DNA of 64,000 bases, from contig NZ_DLHA01000008.1 of assembly GCF_002482975.1 (NCBI RefSeq), forward strand, positions 1 through 64,000, in the 5' to 3' direction. The stretch comes from Flavobacterium sp. UBA7680 (lineage in GTDB: Bacteria > Bacteroidota > Bacteroidia > Flavobacteriales > Flavobacteriaceae). The notes under the pieces are model-generated. The model searched no databases. It was not told the DNA's origin and was given only the letters and a program-made list of their open reading frames with translations. Positions 34,820 to 44,004 of this stretch are shown piece after piece (position 1 is the first letter of the stretch; each line of letters starts with the position of its first letter). The translations under genes were made by a program, and so were the position numbers.

Positions 34820-35227
34820 CTATACTAATTTCAGTTCTCTTTTTCCGTCTGCCAATAGCTCAATATTAATTGTAGAATATTCTTCTGGAAGCAGGTTCGC
34901 AATTTTTTCAGACCATTCGATAAAACACCAGTTTCCTGAATATAAATAATCGTCAACGCCCATATCAAGCGCTTCGGTTTCTTTATTTAATCTATAGAAA
35001 TCAAAATGATAAACGATTTGATTATTAGAGGTGTAATATTCATTTACCAAAGAAAAAGTCGGGCTGCTGGTAGCATCCTGAACTCCTAAACTTTTGCATA
35101 ACTGCTTAATTAAAGTAGTTTTTCCAACACCCATTTCTCCATTAAAAAGAATGATTTTTTTAGGGTTTGAATCTAAAATCTGCTGTACAACTTCCTGAAT
35201 TTGATCTAATGAAAAAACGATATTCAT
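34820..35227 (-). CDS. tsaE: tRNA threonylcarbamoyladenosine biosynthesis ATPase TsaE
   Basis: 135 residues. Walker A GEMGVGKT (30-37), then SPTFSLVNEY (switch region), and FIEWSEKI (TsaE Walker B-like region). It couples ATP hydrolysis to TsaB-TsaD in tRNA t6A37 synthesis; TsaC, the first enzyme, is encoded at 20818. It follows porX on the same strand after a 238-nt repeat-rich spacer. Confidence 0.95.
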   Translation of the reverse strand: MNIVFSLDQIQEVVQQILDSNPKKIILFNGEMGVGKTTLIKQLCKSLGVQDATSSPTFSLVNEYYTSNNQIVYHFDFYRLNKETEALDMGVDDYLYSGNWCFIEWSEKIANLLPEEYSTINIELLADGKRELKLV

Positions 35228-35251
35228 TTTTATGTTTATTTATTTTAGTCT

Positions 35252-35297
35252 CAGTCGCAGTTAACAGTCTCAGCCTGAAAACTGTTAACTGCGACTG
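35252..35297. repeat. Perfect 17-bp inverted repeat CAGTCGCAGTTAACAGT
   Basis: Arms 35252-35268 and 35281-35297 with a 12-nt spacer, in the tsaE/porX spacer. Confidence 0.8.
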
Positions 35298-35350
35298 TAA
35301 ACTTTTTTATTCATTTCAATTATCTTCCGCGAAAGCGAAATTATTTTTTT

Positions 35351-35411
35351 GCCACAGATTAAAAGGATTTTAAGGATTTTTTAATCTGTGTTAATCTTTT
35401 TAATCTGTGGC
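35351..35411. repeat. Imperfect inverted repeat GCCACAGATTAAAA
   Basis: GCCACAGATTAAAAGGATT is mirrored by TTAATCTTTTTAATCTGTGGC (35391 on). An additional TTAATCTGTG copy lies between. A common Flavobacterium-style repeat; no gene. Confidence 0.7.
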
Positions 35412-35465
35412 AAAATCTATTTTAAATCAGTTTCAAGTTCTTATTGAAAACTGAGACTGAAAACT

Positions 35466-37019
35466 TTATTTAGGGTTAAATACCAAGAACGGAATAATCA
35501 TTTCTTCTAACGAAATTCCGCCATGTTGATAGGTATTTTTATAATAACTCACATAATGATTATAGTTATTTACGTAAGCCAGGAAAAAATCATTTTTGGC
35601 AAAAATAAACGAACTGCTCATATTTATGGCAGGTAAACCAATTGTTTTAGGTTCTTTAACTACATAAACATCTTTTTGTTCGTATGTTAAACTGCGGCCT
35701 GTTTTGTAGCGCAAATTTAAACTTGTATTTTTATCTCCCACAACTTTCGACGGATTTTTTACATTAATTGTTCCGTGATCTGTGGTTAAAATCAATTTGA
35801 AACCTAAAACTTGTGCCTGTTGAATAATTTCTAATAAAGGAGAATTCTTAAACCAGCTCAACGTAAGTGAACGATACGCTTTATCATCAGAAGCTAATTC
35901 TTTTACGACTTCCATTTCTGTTTTAGCATGCGAAAGCATATCCACAAAATTGTAAACAACCGTTACTAAGTCGTTTCCTTTTAAAGCTTTAAAGTTTTCT
36001 GCCAGCTTTTTACCGCCTGCATAATTGGTGATTTTGAAATAATCTTCTTTAATGTTTAATCCTAAACGCTTTATTTGTGCCGAAAGAAATTCAGCTTCAT
36101 AAAGGTTTTTTCCACCGTCTTCAACGTCATTTTTCCAATATTGTGGAAATTGTTTTTCCATGTCTAAAGGTGTTAAACCAGAGAAAATAGCATTTCGGGC
36201 ATATTGTGTAGCGGTTGGAAGAATAGAGAAATACGGAACTTCTTTTTCTAATTTATAGTAATTAGAAATTACGGTTTCAAAAGATTTCCATTGATCGTAA
36301 CGAAGATTATCAATTACAACAAACAAGATTGGTTTGTCTTTCTTTTTGATTTCAGGAACGACTAATTCTTTAAATAAATTATGCGATTGAATAGGTTTAT
36401 CTGCTTTTGGTGCAAACCAGTCTTCATAATTTCTTTCGATATATTTTCCGAATTGAGAATTGGCTTCAACCTTTTGAGATTCAAGGATTTCAACCATTGC
36501 CTGATCGTTGATGTTTTCTAATTTTAATTCCCAGAAAAGGAGTTTTTTATATAATTCAACCCAGTCTTCATATGAATTAACCATCGCTAATTCCATTGAA
36601 ATTTTGCGGAATTCTTTCTGATAATCGAGCGTCGTTTTTTCTGAAATTAATCTGGAATCGTCCAGATTTTTCTTCAAACTCAATAAAATCTGGTTCGGAT
36701 TTACCGGTTTTATCAAATAATCGGCGATTTTAGAACCAATCGCTTCTTCCATTATATATTCTTCCTCACTTTTGGTAATCATAATCATCGGAATGGCCGA
36801 TTTTTTCTCTTTCATTTCAGAAAGAGTTTCAAGTCCGCTCATTCCCGGCATATTTTCATCAAGGAAAACAATGTCGAAATTTTCTTCTTCAAACAAAGCA
36901 ATGGCATCAAGACCGTTGTTGCTTGTTGTAACTTCATAATTCTTTTTTTCGAGAAATAATATATGTGGCTTTAAAAGATCGATCTCGTCATCGACCCAAA
37001 GTATTTTAATCTTATCCAT
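35466..37019 (-). CDS. porX: T9SS response regulator PorX (receiver plus PglZ/alkaline-phosphatase domain)
   Basis: 517 residues. Receiver domain 1-120 with Asp10, Asp11, phosphoacceptor Asp54 (FLDENMPG) and Lys103-type (YLIKPVNP). After a helical linker, residues about 205-510 form a PglZ-type alkaline phosphatase superfamily domain (LFVVIDNLRYDQWKSF, LTTDHGTINVKNP). PorX with the kinase PorY and an ECF sigma factor regulates type IX secretion in Bacteroidetes; PorY is not in this window. A T9SS cargo gene lies at 31305. Confidence 0.94.
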   Translation of the reverse strand: MDKIKILWVDDEIDLLKPHILFLEKKNYEVTTSNNGLDAIALFEEENFDIVFLDENMPGMSGLETLSEMKEKKSAIPMIMITKSEEEYIMEEAIGSKIADYLIKPVNPNQILLSLKKNLDDSRLISEKTTLDYQKEFRKISMELAMVNSYEDWVELYKKLLFWELKLENINDQAMVEILESQKVEANSQFGKYIERNYEDWFAPKADKPIQSHNLFKELVVPEIKKKDKPILFVVIDNLRYDQWKSFETVISNYYKLEKEVPYFSILPTATQYARNAIFSGLTPLDMEKQFPQYWKNDVEDGGKNLYEAEFLSAQIKRLGLNIKEDYFKITNYAGGKKLAENFKALKGNDLVTVVYNFVDMLSHAKTEMEVVKELASDDKAYRSLTLSWFKNSPLLEIIQQAQVLGFKLILTTDHGTINVKNPSKVVGDKNTSLNLRYKTGRSLTYEQKDVYVVKEPKTIGLPAINMSSSFIFAKNDFFLAYVNNYNHYVSYYKNTYQHGGISLEEMIIPFLVFNPK

Positions 37020-37210
37020 AAACAGTTTTAATTTTAATGCAATTTAAATGTATAGAACTTAAAAAGTATTAAAAATAGTATAAATTTAGGGATGACAAAT
37101 TGAAATTTATTTAGAATTATTTTTTTAGTCTCTTTAATGTTTAAGAAAATACTGATAGTAAATATCTGTTTTTTAAGTTAAAAACTGAAATGAATTTATA
37201 CTTAATTACT

Positions 37211-37218
37211 TATATTTG
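37211..37218 (+). promoter_or_regulatory. -7 box TATATTTG for the HD hydrolase gene
   Basis: TAnnTTTG 22 nt before the GTG start at 37241, with AAGGA immediately upstream of the GTG. Confidence 0.5.
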
Positions 37219-37240
37219 TTGACCAAAAAATAACCAAGGA

Positions 37241-38470
37241 GTGACTCAAATTAACAAATTAAAAATATTCAATGACCCAATATACGGGTTTATAACAATA
37301 CCGAACGAACTAATCTACGACCTAATTCAACACCCTTACTTTCAGCGTTTGCGACGTATATCGCAAATGGGATTATCGTATTTAGTTTATCCGGGAGCAA
37401 ATCATACTCGTTTTCATCATGCATTGGGCTGCATGCATTTAATGCAAAAGGCTGTTGAAAGTCTTCGTTTTAAAGGCGTTGCGATTTCAAATGAGGAAGA
37501 ATGTGCATTATTAATTGCTATTTTACTGCATGATATTGGGCACGGGCCGTTTTCGCATGCTATGGAAAAAAGTATTGTTGAAGATGTAAATCACGAAGCT
37601 ATTTCATTATTGTTTATGAACAGGCTTAATGATGAATTTGACGGAAGATTAAGCCTTGCAATTCAGGTTTTTAAAGGTGAATATCATAGAAAATTCATGT
37701 TGCAATTGATTTCAAGTCAATTAGATATGGACAGAATGGATTATCTTAAACGAGATAGTTTTTATACTGGAGTTGCAGAGGGAAATGTGAATTCAGAACG
37801 TTTGATTCAGATGATGAATGTAGTTGACGACGTTTTGGTGATTGAGGAAAAAGGTATTTATTCTGTAGAGAAATTTCTGCTTTCGCGAAGATTAATGTAT
37901 TGGCAGGCTTATTTGCATAAAACAAGTCTGGTTGCCGAGTTAATTTTGATGAAAGTACTGAAACGAGCTAAAGAATTGACTTTAAAAGGAATTAAACTTC
38001 CTTGTAGTGAACCGCTTTTGTATTTTATGCAAAACAAAATTAGTCTTGAAGATTTTGATGCCGAAAAACTGGATTTATTTTCACAGTTAGATGATTTTGA
38101 TATCATTAGTGCTTTAAAAGCATGGCAGAGAAATCCTGATTTTATACTTTCTACTTTAAGTAAAATGATCATTAACAGAGATTTATTAAAGATTAAACTT
38201 AGTGCAGACAAAATTCCGATGGAAGAATCCCAATCTTTAAAAGAAGAATTTGCAGAAGCACATAATATTTCGGCACTAGATGCCGGTTATTTTATTTTTA
38301 GAGGTAAAATTAAGAATCAGGCTTATAGTAAAGCTGCCGAACCAATACGAATTTTGAAAAAAGATAAAACAATTGAGGATGTTGTCGAAGCTTCTGATCA
38401 GTTGAATCTGAAATCGTTATCTAAATTGGTGACAAAATATTATATCTGTTTTCCAAAACAACTTATCTAA
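37241..38470 (+). CDS. HD-domain phosphohydrolase (dNTPase-like)
   Basis: 409 residues. The start is GTG, chosen because it sits just after an AAGGA and matches the conserved N-terminus (INKLKIFNDPIYGFI). HD motif HDIGHGPFSHAME (His97, Asp98) with preceding FHHALGCMHL His gives the metal site. Resembles the YdhJ/dGTP triphosphohydrolase-like HD group; substrate unknown. It precedes lpxD after 39 nt, but lpxD has its own promoter. Confidence 0.9.
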   Translation: MTQINKLKIFNDPIYGFITIPNELIYDLIQHPYFQRLRRISQMGLSYLVYPGANHTRFHHALGCMHLMQKAVESLRFKGVAISNEEECALLIAILLHDIGHGPFSHAMEKSIVEDVNHEAISLLFMNRLNDEFDGRLSLAIQVFKGEYHRKFMLQLISSQLDMDRMDYLKRDSFYTGVAEGNVNSERLIQMMNVVDDVLVIEEKGIYSVEKFLLSRRLMYWQAYLHKTSLVAELILMKVLKRAKELTLKGIKLPCSEPLLYFMQNKISLEDFDAEKLDLFSQLDDFDIISALKAWQRNPDFILSTLSKMIINRDLLKIKLSADKIPMEESQSLKEEFAEAHNISALDAGYFIFRGKIKNQAYSKAAEPIRILKKDKTIEDVVEASDQLNLKSLSKLVTKYYICFPKQLI

Positions 38471-38496
38471 AATTAACATTTAAAATCTATTTTTTA

Positions 38497-38504
38497 TATT
38501 TTTG
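38497..38504 (+). promoter_or_regulatory. -7 box TATTTTTG immediately before lpxD
   Basis: Only 5 nt separate TTTG from ATG 38510, so the lpxD mRNA would be leaderless or nearly so. Confidence 0.55.
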
Positions 38505-38509
38505 TCGCG

Positions 38510-39553
38510 ATGAAATTTACAGCAGAACAAATAGCAGGAATTTTAGAAGGAGAAGTTGTTGGGAATCCCAATGCCGAAGTTTCTCGACTTTCTAAGATAG
38601 AAGAAGGAGAGGAAGGATCTCTTACTTTTTTGGCTAACCCGAAATATATCAACTATATATATACTACAAAAGCAACTGTTACCATTGTTAACGACAGCTT
38701 TATACCTGAACAGGAAATCACTACTACATTAATAAAGGTTGAAGATGCTTATGCTTCTTTTTCTAAACTATTGCATTTTTATAATCAGGTAAAATTGAAT
38801 AAAAACGGAATAGAACCACAGTCTTTTATGTCTGAAGGAACTAAATATGGCGAAAATCTGTATTTAGGAAGCTTTAGTTATATAGGTCAGAATGTAGTTT
38901 TAGGAAATAATGTAAAAATTTATCCAAACAGTTTTATTGGCGATAATGTTGTTATTGGCGATAATGTGTTTATTTTTGCCGGTGCAAAAATTTATTCAGA
39001 GACTATAATTGGTAATAATTGCACTATACATTCAGGTACTATTATAGGTGCAGACGGTTTTGGTTTTGTACCAAATGAAGAAGGAGTTTATAGTAAAGTG
39101 CCGCAAATAGGTAATGTAATTATTGAAGATAATGTAGATATTGGCGCAAATACTACAATTGACAGAGCAACTCTGGGTTCTACAATTATTAGACAAGGAG
39201 TTAAATTAGACAATCAAATTCAAATCGCCCATAATGTTGAAATTGGTAAAAACACTGTAATTGCTGCGCAAAGCGGTGTTGCAGGTTCTACTAAAATTGG
39301 CGAAAATTGTATGATTGGCGGACAGGTTGGTATCGCAGGCCACTTAACAATAGGAAATAATGTGAGACTTCAGGCGCAGTCTGGAGTGGCGAGAAACATT
39401 AAAGATGATGAAATTCTGCAAGGAACGCCATCACTTGGATATACTGACTTTAATAAGTCGTATGTTCATTTCAAAAATCTTCCTAAAATAGTTGCCGAAG
39501 TTGAAGAAATAAAAAAACAAATAATAAACCCAAAAAATGGAAATAATGGTTAA
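38510..39553 (+). CDS. lpxD: UDP-3-O-acylglucosamine N-acyltransferase LpxD
   Basis: 347 residues. N-terminal uridine-binding domain (about 1-95) followed by a left-handed beta-helix of hexapeptide repeats (IGDNVVIGDNV, TIIGADGFGF, VDIGANTTIDRATLG) and a C-terminal helical tail. It adds a 3-hydroxyacyl chain to UDP-3-O-acylglucosamine in lipid A synthesis. The next gene, lpxC-fabZ, overlaps its last 8 nt, so translation is coupled. Confidence 0.94.
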   Translation: MKFTAEQIAGILEGEVVGNPNAEVSRLSKIEEGEEGSLTFLANPKYINYIYTTKATVTIVNDSFIPEQEITTTLIKVEDAYASFSKLLHFYNQVKLNKNGIEPQSFMSEGTKYGENLYLGSFSYIGQNVVLGNNVKIYPNSFIGDNVVIGDNVFIFAGAKIYSETIIGNNCTIHSGTIIGADGFGFVPNEEGVYSKVPQIGNVIIEDNVDIGANTTIDRATLGSTIIRQGVKLDNQIQIAHNVEIGKNTVIAAQSGVAGSTKIGENCMIGGQVGIAGHLTIGNNVRLQAQSGVARNIKDDEILQGTPSLGYTDFNKSYVHFKNLPKIVAEVEEIKKQIINPKNGNNG

Positions 39554-40934
39554 ACAGAAGACCATCAAAAATGAAATTTCACTAAAAGGCGTTGGATTAC
39601 ATACTGGAAAAGAAGTTACAATGACTTTTAAACCAGCTCCAATTAATAATGGTTTCACTTTTGTAAGAGTAGATTTGCAAGGCCAGCCAGTCATTGAGGC
39701 TGACGCTAATTATGTTGTTAATACGCAAAGAGGAACTAATTTAGAAAAATTAGGTGTTAAAATACAAACTCCGGAACACGTTTTAGCGGCAGTAGTTGGT
39801 TGCGATTTGGATAATATTATTATTGAATTGGATGCCTCTGAACTACCTATTATGGATGGTTCATCAAAATATTTTGTTGAAGCAATTGAAAATGCAGGAA
39901 TCGAAGAACAAGACGCAAGCCGTAATGTTTATGTAGTAAAAGAAGTTATTTCATTTACTGATGAAGCTACTGGAAGCGAAATCCTTGTTATGCCAAGCGA
40001 TGAGTATCAAGTAACTACAATGGTAGATTTTGGTACAAAAGTTTTAGGTACTCAAAATGCTACACTTAAAAGTTTATCAGATTTTAAACAAGAAATTGCA
40101 AGCTCAAGAACTTTTAGTTTTTTACATGAACTAGAATCTTTATTAGAGCACGGTTTAATTAAAGGCGGCGATTTAAATAACGCTATTGTTTATGTAGACA
40201 AAGAAATATCTGAATCTACAATGGCTAATTTAAAGAAAGCTTTTGGTAAAGAAGAGATTTCTGTTAAGCCAAACGGAGTTTTAGACAATCTAACTTTACA
40301 TTATCCAAACGAAGCTGCAAGACATAAATTACTTGATGTTATTGGAGATTTATCTTTAATTGGAGTTCGTATTCAAGGAAAAATTATTGCAAATAAACCA
40401 GGTCACTTTGTAAACACTCAGTTTGCTAAAAAACTGGCAAAAATCATTAAAATAGAGCAAAGAAATCATGTTCCGGTTTATGATTTAAACCAAGAGCCAT
40501 TGATGGATATTCATAAAATCATGGCTATGTTACCTCACAGACCGCCATTTTTGTTGATTGACAGAATCATCGAAATGTCTGATCGTCATGTGGTTGGTTT
40601 GAAAAATGTTACTATGAATGAGAATTTCTTCGTAGGGCATTTTCCTGAAGCTCCAGTAATGCCGGGAGTTTTAATTGTTGAAGCAATGGCACAAACAGGT
40701 GGAATTTTGGTTTTAAGCACTGTTCCGGATCCTGAAAATTATTTGACATATTTCATGAAAATTGACAATGTTAAATTCAAGCACAAAGTATTGCCGGGTG
40801 ATACCTTAATTTTTAAATGTGAGTTGATTTCTCCTATCAGAAGAGGAATCTGCCATATGCAGGCAAATGCCTACGCTAACGGAAAATTAGTAACTGAGGC
40901 AGAATTAATGGCACAAATTGCAAGAAAACAATAA
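39546..40934 (+). CDS. lpxC-fabZ: Bifunctional LpxC deacetylase / FabZ dehydratase
   Basis: 462 residues from ATG 39546 (the ATG at 39537 would add MEI). N-terminal LpxC (about 1-300): LHTGKEV, zinc ligand His78 in TPEHVLAAVVG. C-terminal FabZ hot-dog domain (about 315-462): HRPPFLLIDRI, catalytic His365 in HFPEAPVMPG, Glu379. LpxC commits UDP-acylglucosamine to lipid A; FabZ dehydrates 3-hydroxyacyl-ACP, which competes for the same acyl-ACP pool. The fusion is characteristic of Bacteroidetes and joins two enzymes that share a metabolite. Confidence 0.95.
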   Translation: MVKQKTIKNEISLKGVGLHTGKEVTMTFKPAPINNGFTFVRVDLQGQPVIEADANYVVNTQRGTNLEKLGVKIQTPEHVLAAVVGCDLDNIIIELDASELPIMDGSSKYFVEAIENAGIEEQDASRNVYVVKEVISFTDEATGSEILVMPSDEYQVTTMVDFGTKVLGTQNATLKSLSDFKQEIASSRTFSFLHELESLLEHGLIKGGDLNNAIVYVDKEISESTMANLKKAFGKEEISVKPNGVLDNLTLHYPNEAARHKLLDVIGDLSLIGVRIQGKIIANKPGHFVNTQFAKKLAKIIKIEQRNHVPVYDLNQEPLMDIHKIMAMLPHRPPFLLIDRIIEMSDRHVVGLKNVTMNENFFVGHFPEAPVMPGVLIVEAMAQTGGILVLSTVPDPENYLTYFMKIDNVKFKHKVLPGDTLIFKCELISPIRRGICHMQANAYANGKLVTEAELMAQIARKQ

Positions 40935-40952
40935 TTAATCAAATTTATTGTT

Positions 40953-40960
40953 TAGGTTTG
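40953..40960 (+). promoter_or_regulatory. -7 box TAGGTTTG ahead of lpxA
   Basis: TAnnTTTG 44 nt before ATG 41005. Suggests lpxA can also be expressed separately. Confidence 0.4.
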
Positions 40961-41004
40961 TTGCCCTAAAAATTAGACTATTTTAATTAAAATATAAAAC
41001 ATAG

Positions 41005-41790
41005 ATGAATCAACCATTAGCATATGTTCATCCAGGCGCTAAAATCGCTAAAAATGTTGTAATTGAACCTTTTACAACAATTCACAATAATGTTGTTATT
41101 GGAGACGGTACTTGGATTGGTTCAAATGTGACCATCATGGAAGGTGCTCGTATTGGTAAAAATTGTAACATTTTTCCAGGAGCAGTAATTTCTGCGGTGC
41201 CGCAAGATTTAAAATTTGGAGGAGAAGATTCTCTTGCAATTATTGGAGATAACTGTACCATTAGAGAATGTGTTACTATTAATAGAGGTACAGTAGCTTC
41301 TGGACAAACTATTTTGGGAAACAATTGTTTAGTTATGGCTTATGCTCACATTGCACACGATTGTGAGATTGGTAATAACGCTATCATTGTAAATGGTGTT
41401 GCATTGGCAGGACACGTAGTTGTTGGTAATCACGCCGTAATTGGTGGTTTGGCAGCAATTCACCAATTTATTCATATTGGAGATCACGCAATGATTTCTG
41501 GTGGATCTTTGGTAAGAAAAGATGTTCCTCCTTATACAAAAGCAGCTAAAGAACCATTATCATACGTTGGTATCAATTCAGTTGGTTTAAGAAGAAGAGG
41601 ATTTAGTACTGAAAAAATTAGAGAAATTCAGGAAATTTACAGAATTTTATATCAAAAGAATTACAATACAACACAAGCTTTAAGTATTATTGAAGCAGAA
41701 ATGGAAGCGACTCCTGAGAGAGATGAAATTCTAGATTTTATCAGAAATTCATCAAGAGGAATTATGAAAGGTTATTCAGGAAATTATTAA
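41005..41790 (+). CDS. lpxA: Acyl-ACP--UDP-N-acetylglucosamine O-acyltransferase LpxA
   Basis: 261 residues. Hexapeptide-repeat beta-helix (VIEPFTTIHNNVVIGDGTWI on) and a C-terminal helical domain. The catalytic histidine lies in MAYAHIAHDCEIG; the INRGT motif before it is the acyl/UDP-binding turn. First step of lipid A synthesis. It is the third enzyme of the cluster lpxD, lpxC-fabZ, lpxA. Confidence 0.95.
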   Translation: MNQPLAYVHPGAKIAKNVVIEPFTTIHNNVVIGDGTWIGSNVTIMEGARIGKNCNIFPGAVISAVPQDLKFGGEDSLAIIGDNCTIRECVTINRGTVASGQTILGNNCLVMAYAHIAHDCEIGNNAIIVNGVALAGHVVVGNHAVIGGLAAIHQFIHIGDHAMISGGSLVRKDVPPYTKAAKEPLSYVGINSVGLRRRGFSTEKIREIQEIYRILYQKNYNTTQALSIIEAEMEATPERDEILDFIRNSSRGIMKGYSGNY

Positions 41791-41916
41791 TTTTAGAGTT
41801 TAGATTTCTGATTTTAGATTTCTAAACATTATAAATTAATTAAGCATTAAAACATTAAAAAAAAATATGTAGATCAGTTTTTCAAAATCTAAAATCTACA
41901 TTCAAAAATCTAAAAT
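41791..41916. repeat. Inverted TTTAGATTT/AAATCTAAA repeat between lpxA and efp
   Basis: TTTAGATTTCTGATTTTAGA (41800 on) faces AAAATCTAAAATC and AAAAATCTAAAATAA downstream. Same family as the blocks near 1345 and 7620. Confidence 0.5.
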
Positions 41917-41925
41917 AAAAAACAA

Positions 41926-42492
41926 ATGGCATCTACATCAGATATTAGAAACGGATTGTGTATTAAATTTAATCACGATATCTATAAAATAGTCGAATTT
42001 CTTCACGTAAAACCTGGAAAAGGTCCAGCTTTCGTAAGAACTAAATTAAGAAGTTTAACTACAGGAAGAGTATTAGATAATACATTTTCTGCAGGTCATA
42101 AAATCGACGTTATTCGTGTAGAAACACATAATTATCAGTTTTTATATGCTGAAGGAGATGAATTTCATTTTATGAATACAGAGACATTTGAACAAATTTC
42201 TTTGAATAAAAATATCTTGGATGCTCCGGGATTATTAAAAGAAGGAACAAGTGTAATGGTTCAGGTAAATACGGAAACAGATTTACCTTTATCAGTAGAT
42301 ATGCCATCTTCTGTAGTTCTTGAAGTTACTTACGCTGAACCGGGAGTAAAAGGAAATACAGCTACAAACGCTACAAAAAATGCTACAGTAGAAACTGGTG
42401 CATCTGTAAACGTTCCGTTGTTCATCAACGAAGGTGATAAAATTAAAATCGATACTGCTTCAGGTTCTTACATGGAGCGTGTAAAAGAGTAG
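41926..42492 (+). CDS. efp: Elongation factor P
   Basis: 188 residues, three OB/KOW domains. It rescues ribosomes stalled at consecutive prolines. The tip loop HVKPGKGPAF has Lys32 at the site that is lysylated or otherwise modified in other bacteria; no modification gene is visible here. Length and C-terminal GDKIKIDTASGSYMERV are normal. Confidence 0.96.
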   Translation: MASTSDIRNGLCIKFNHDIYKIVEFLHVKPGKGPAFVRTKLRSLTTGRVLDNTFSAGHKIDVIRVETHNYQFLYAEGDEFHFMNTETFEQISLNKNILDAPGLLKEGTSVMVQVNTETDLPLSVDMPSSVVLEVTYAEPGVKGNTATNATKNATVETGASVNVPLFINEGDKIKIDTASGSYMERVKE

Positions 42493-42499
42493 TTTATTA

Positions 42500-42620
42500 A
42501 TTAAGATAATTTGTCAATGAGTCAATTAGATAATGTGTGAATCGACAATTTGAACATTCATTCCTAACTGACTCATTTTCTAATTGACACATTCTCTAAT
42601 TGACAAATTTTCTAATTAAA
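42500..42620. repeat. Inverted TAATTGACA/TGTCAATTA repeats between efp and lpxD2
   Basis: TTTGTCAATGAGTCAATTAGA (42511 on) is mirrored by CTAATTGACA copies at 42580-42612. About 120 nt, no gene. Confidence 0.6.
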
Positions 42621-42624
42621 AAAT

Positions 42625-43554
42625 ATGAAATTTCCAAAAGTTCACTCTTTAGAAGAAATTGCAAATTTGCTTAACTGCGAATTTATTGGTGACAAAAACT
42701 TTGAGGTTTTAGGCATGAACGAAATTCATGTTGTAGAACCAGGTGATATTGTTTTTGTTGACCATCCAAAATATTATGACAAAGCTTTACAATCTGCAGC
42801 AACAATTGTTTTAATAAATAAAAAGGTTGAATGCCCAGAAGGTAAAGCTCTTTTAATTTCTGATGATCCTTTCAGAGATTTTAATACTTTAACGAGACAT
42901 TTTAAACCATTCCAATTTGCAAATGTTGCGATTTCATCTTCAGCTAGTATTGGAGAAGGGACTGTAATTCAGCCTAATAGTTTTATTGGTAATCATGTAA
43001 AAATCGGAAAAAACTGTTTGATTCACTCTAATGTTTCTATTTACGATCATACCGTAATTGGTGATAACGTGATTATTCATGCCGGAACTATTCTAGGCGC
43101 AGATGCTTTTTATTATAAAAAACGTCCGGAAGGTTTCGATCAGTTAATTTCTGGCGGAAGAGTTGTAATTGAAGATAATGTTGGGATTGGAGCACTTTGT
43201 ACAATTGACAAAGGAGTTACGGGAGACACTACAATTAAAGAAGGTACAAAAATCGACAATCAAGTGCATGTTGGACACGATTCTGTTATCGGAAAAAAAT
43301 GTCTAATTGCCTCACAGACTGGTATTGCAGGCTGTGTTGTTATTGAAGATGAAGTTACAATTTGGGGACAAGTTGGAACAACCAGCGGTATTACGATAGG
43401 AGCGAAGGCTGTTATTATGGGACAAACTGGAGTTACTAAATCGGTTGAAGGAGGAAAATCCTATTTTGGAACTCCAATTGAAGAATCAAGAGAAAAGTTA
43501 AAACAATTAGCCAATATCAAAAAGATTCCTGAAATTCTAAATAAATTGAAGTAA
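42625..43554 (+). CDS. Second LpxD-like N-acyltransferase (paralogue)
   Basis: 309 residues, about 38 shorter than the LpxD at 38510. Same plan: uridine-binding-like N-domain (FPKVHSLEEIANLLNCEFIG, 1-95) and hexapeptide beta-helix (IGNHVKIGKNC, TILGADAFYY, NVGIGALCTIDKG). The sequence is well diverged from the first copy. The C-terminal helix is shorter. It may be LpxD-like with a different acyl or sugar substrate; which copy serves lipid A cannot be decided from sequence. It ends 1 nt before an NTF2-like gene. Confidence 0.88.
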   Translation: MKFPKVHSLEEIANLLNCEFIGDKNFEVLGMNEIHVVEPGDIVFVDHPKYYDKALQSAATIVLINKKVECPEGKALLISDDPFRDFNTLTRHFKPFQFANVAISSSASIGEGTVIQPNSFIGNHVKIGKNCLIHSNVSIYDHTVIGDNVIIHAGTILGADAFYYKKRPEGFDQLISGGRVVIEDNVGIGALCTIDKGVTGDTTIKEGTKIDNQVHVGHDSVIGKKCLIASQTGIAGCVVIEDEVTIWGQVGTTSGITIGAKAVIMGQTGVTKSVEGGKSYFGTPIEESREKLKQLANIKKIPEILNKLK

Positions 43555-43555
43555 T

Positions 43556-43918
43556 ATGTCTATAAAAGAGTTTGTTCAAAAATTTTATAAGTCGGATGCC
43601 TTAATTGATAGTGAAATTTTAAAAACGTATCTGCATCCAGAGGTAATCATTGAATGGAACAGTACGAAAGGTTTTATTCAGTTAGATCATAATGCTATAG
43701 TTGAATTAACAAATGAACTCAGCAGAGCTTATGTGCGTTCTAAAGTTAGAATCAGCCACATTCTTGCCGAAGATGACTTAGTTTCAGTACGTTATTCTCA
43801 TTATGTAAAAACAATCGAGAATCCGCGTGAGGAAATGTTATTGGCGCATTTTTCAACGATTTGGCAAATAAAAGATGATAAGCTTTATAGAGGTTATCAA
43901 ATGAGTCAATTTTCTTAA
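43556..43918 (+). CDS. NTF2-like / SnoaL-type small protein
   Basis: 120 residues. Cone-shaped NTF2-like fold indicated by the long N-terminal helices (FVQKFYKSDALIDSEILKTYLHPEVIIEW) followed by strands RISHILAEDDLVSVRYSHYV and FSTIWQIKDDKLYRGYQM. Function unknown, often ligand binding or small-molecule isomerisation. It begins 1 nt after the second lpxD-like gene, so it is cotranscribed and probably translationally coupled. Confidence 0.85.
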   Translation: MSIKEFVQKFYKSDALIDSEILKTYLHPEVIIEWNSTKGFIQLDHNAIVELTNELSRAYVRSKVRISHILAEDDLVSVRYSHYVKTIENPREEMLLAHFSTIWQIKDDKLYRGYQMSQFS

Positions 43919-43961
43919 TATTTTTTTGACAATAAAAGAGGCAAATTACATTACAAAACCT

Positions 43962-43969
43962 TATTTTTG
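43962..43969 (+). promoter_or_regulatory. -7 box TATTTTTG for sucD
   Basis: TAnnTTTG 35 nt before ATG 44005. Confidence 0.5.
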
Positions 43970-44004
43970 CAACACAATTTTAAAAACTACATAAAATATA
44001 TATC

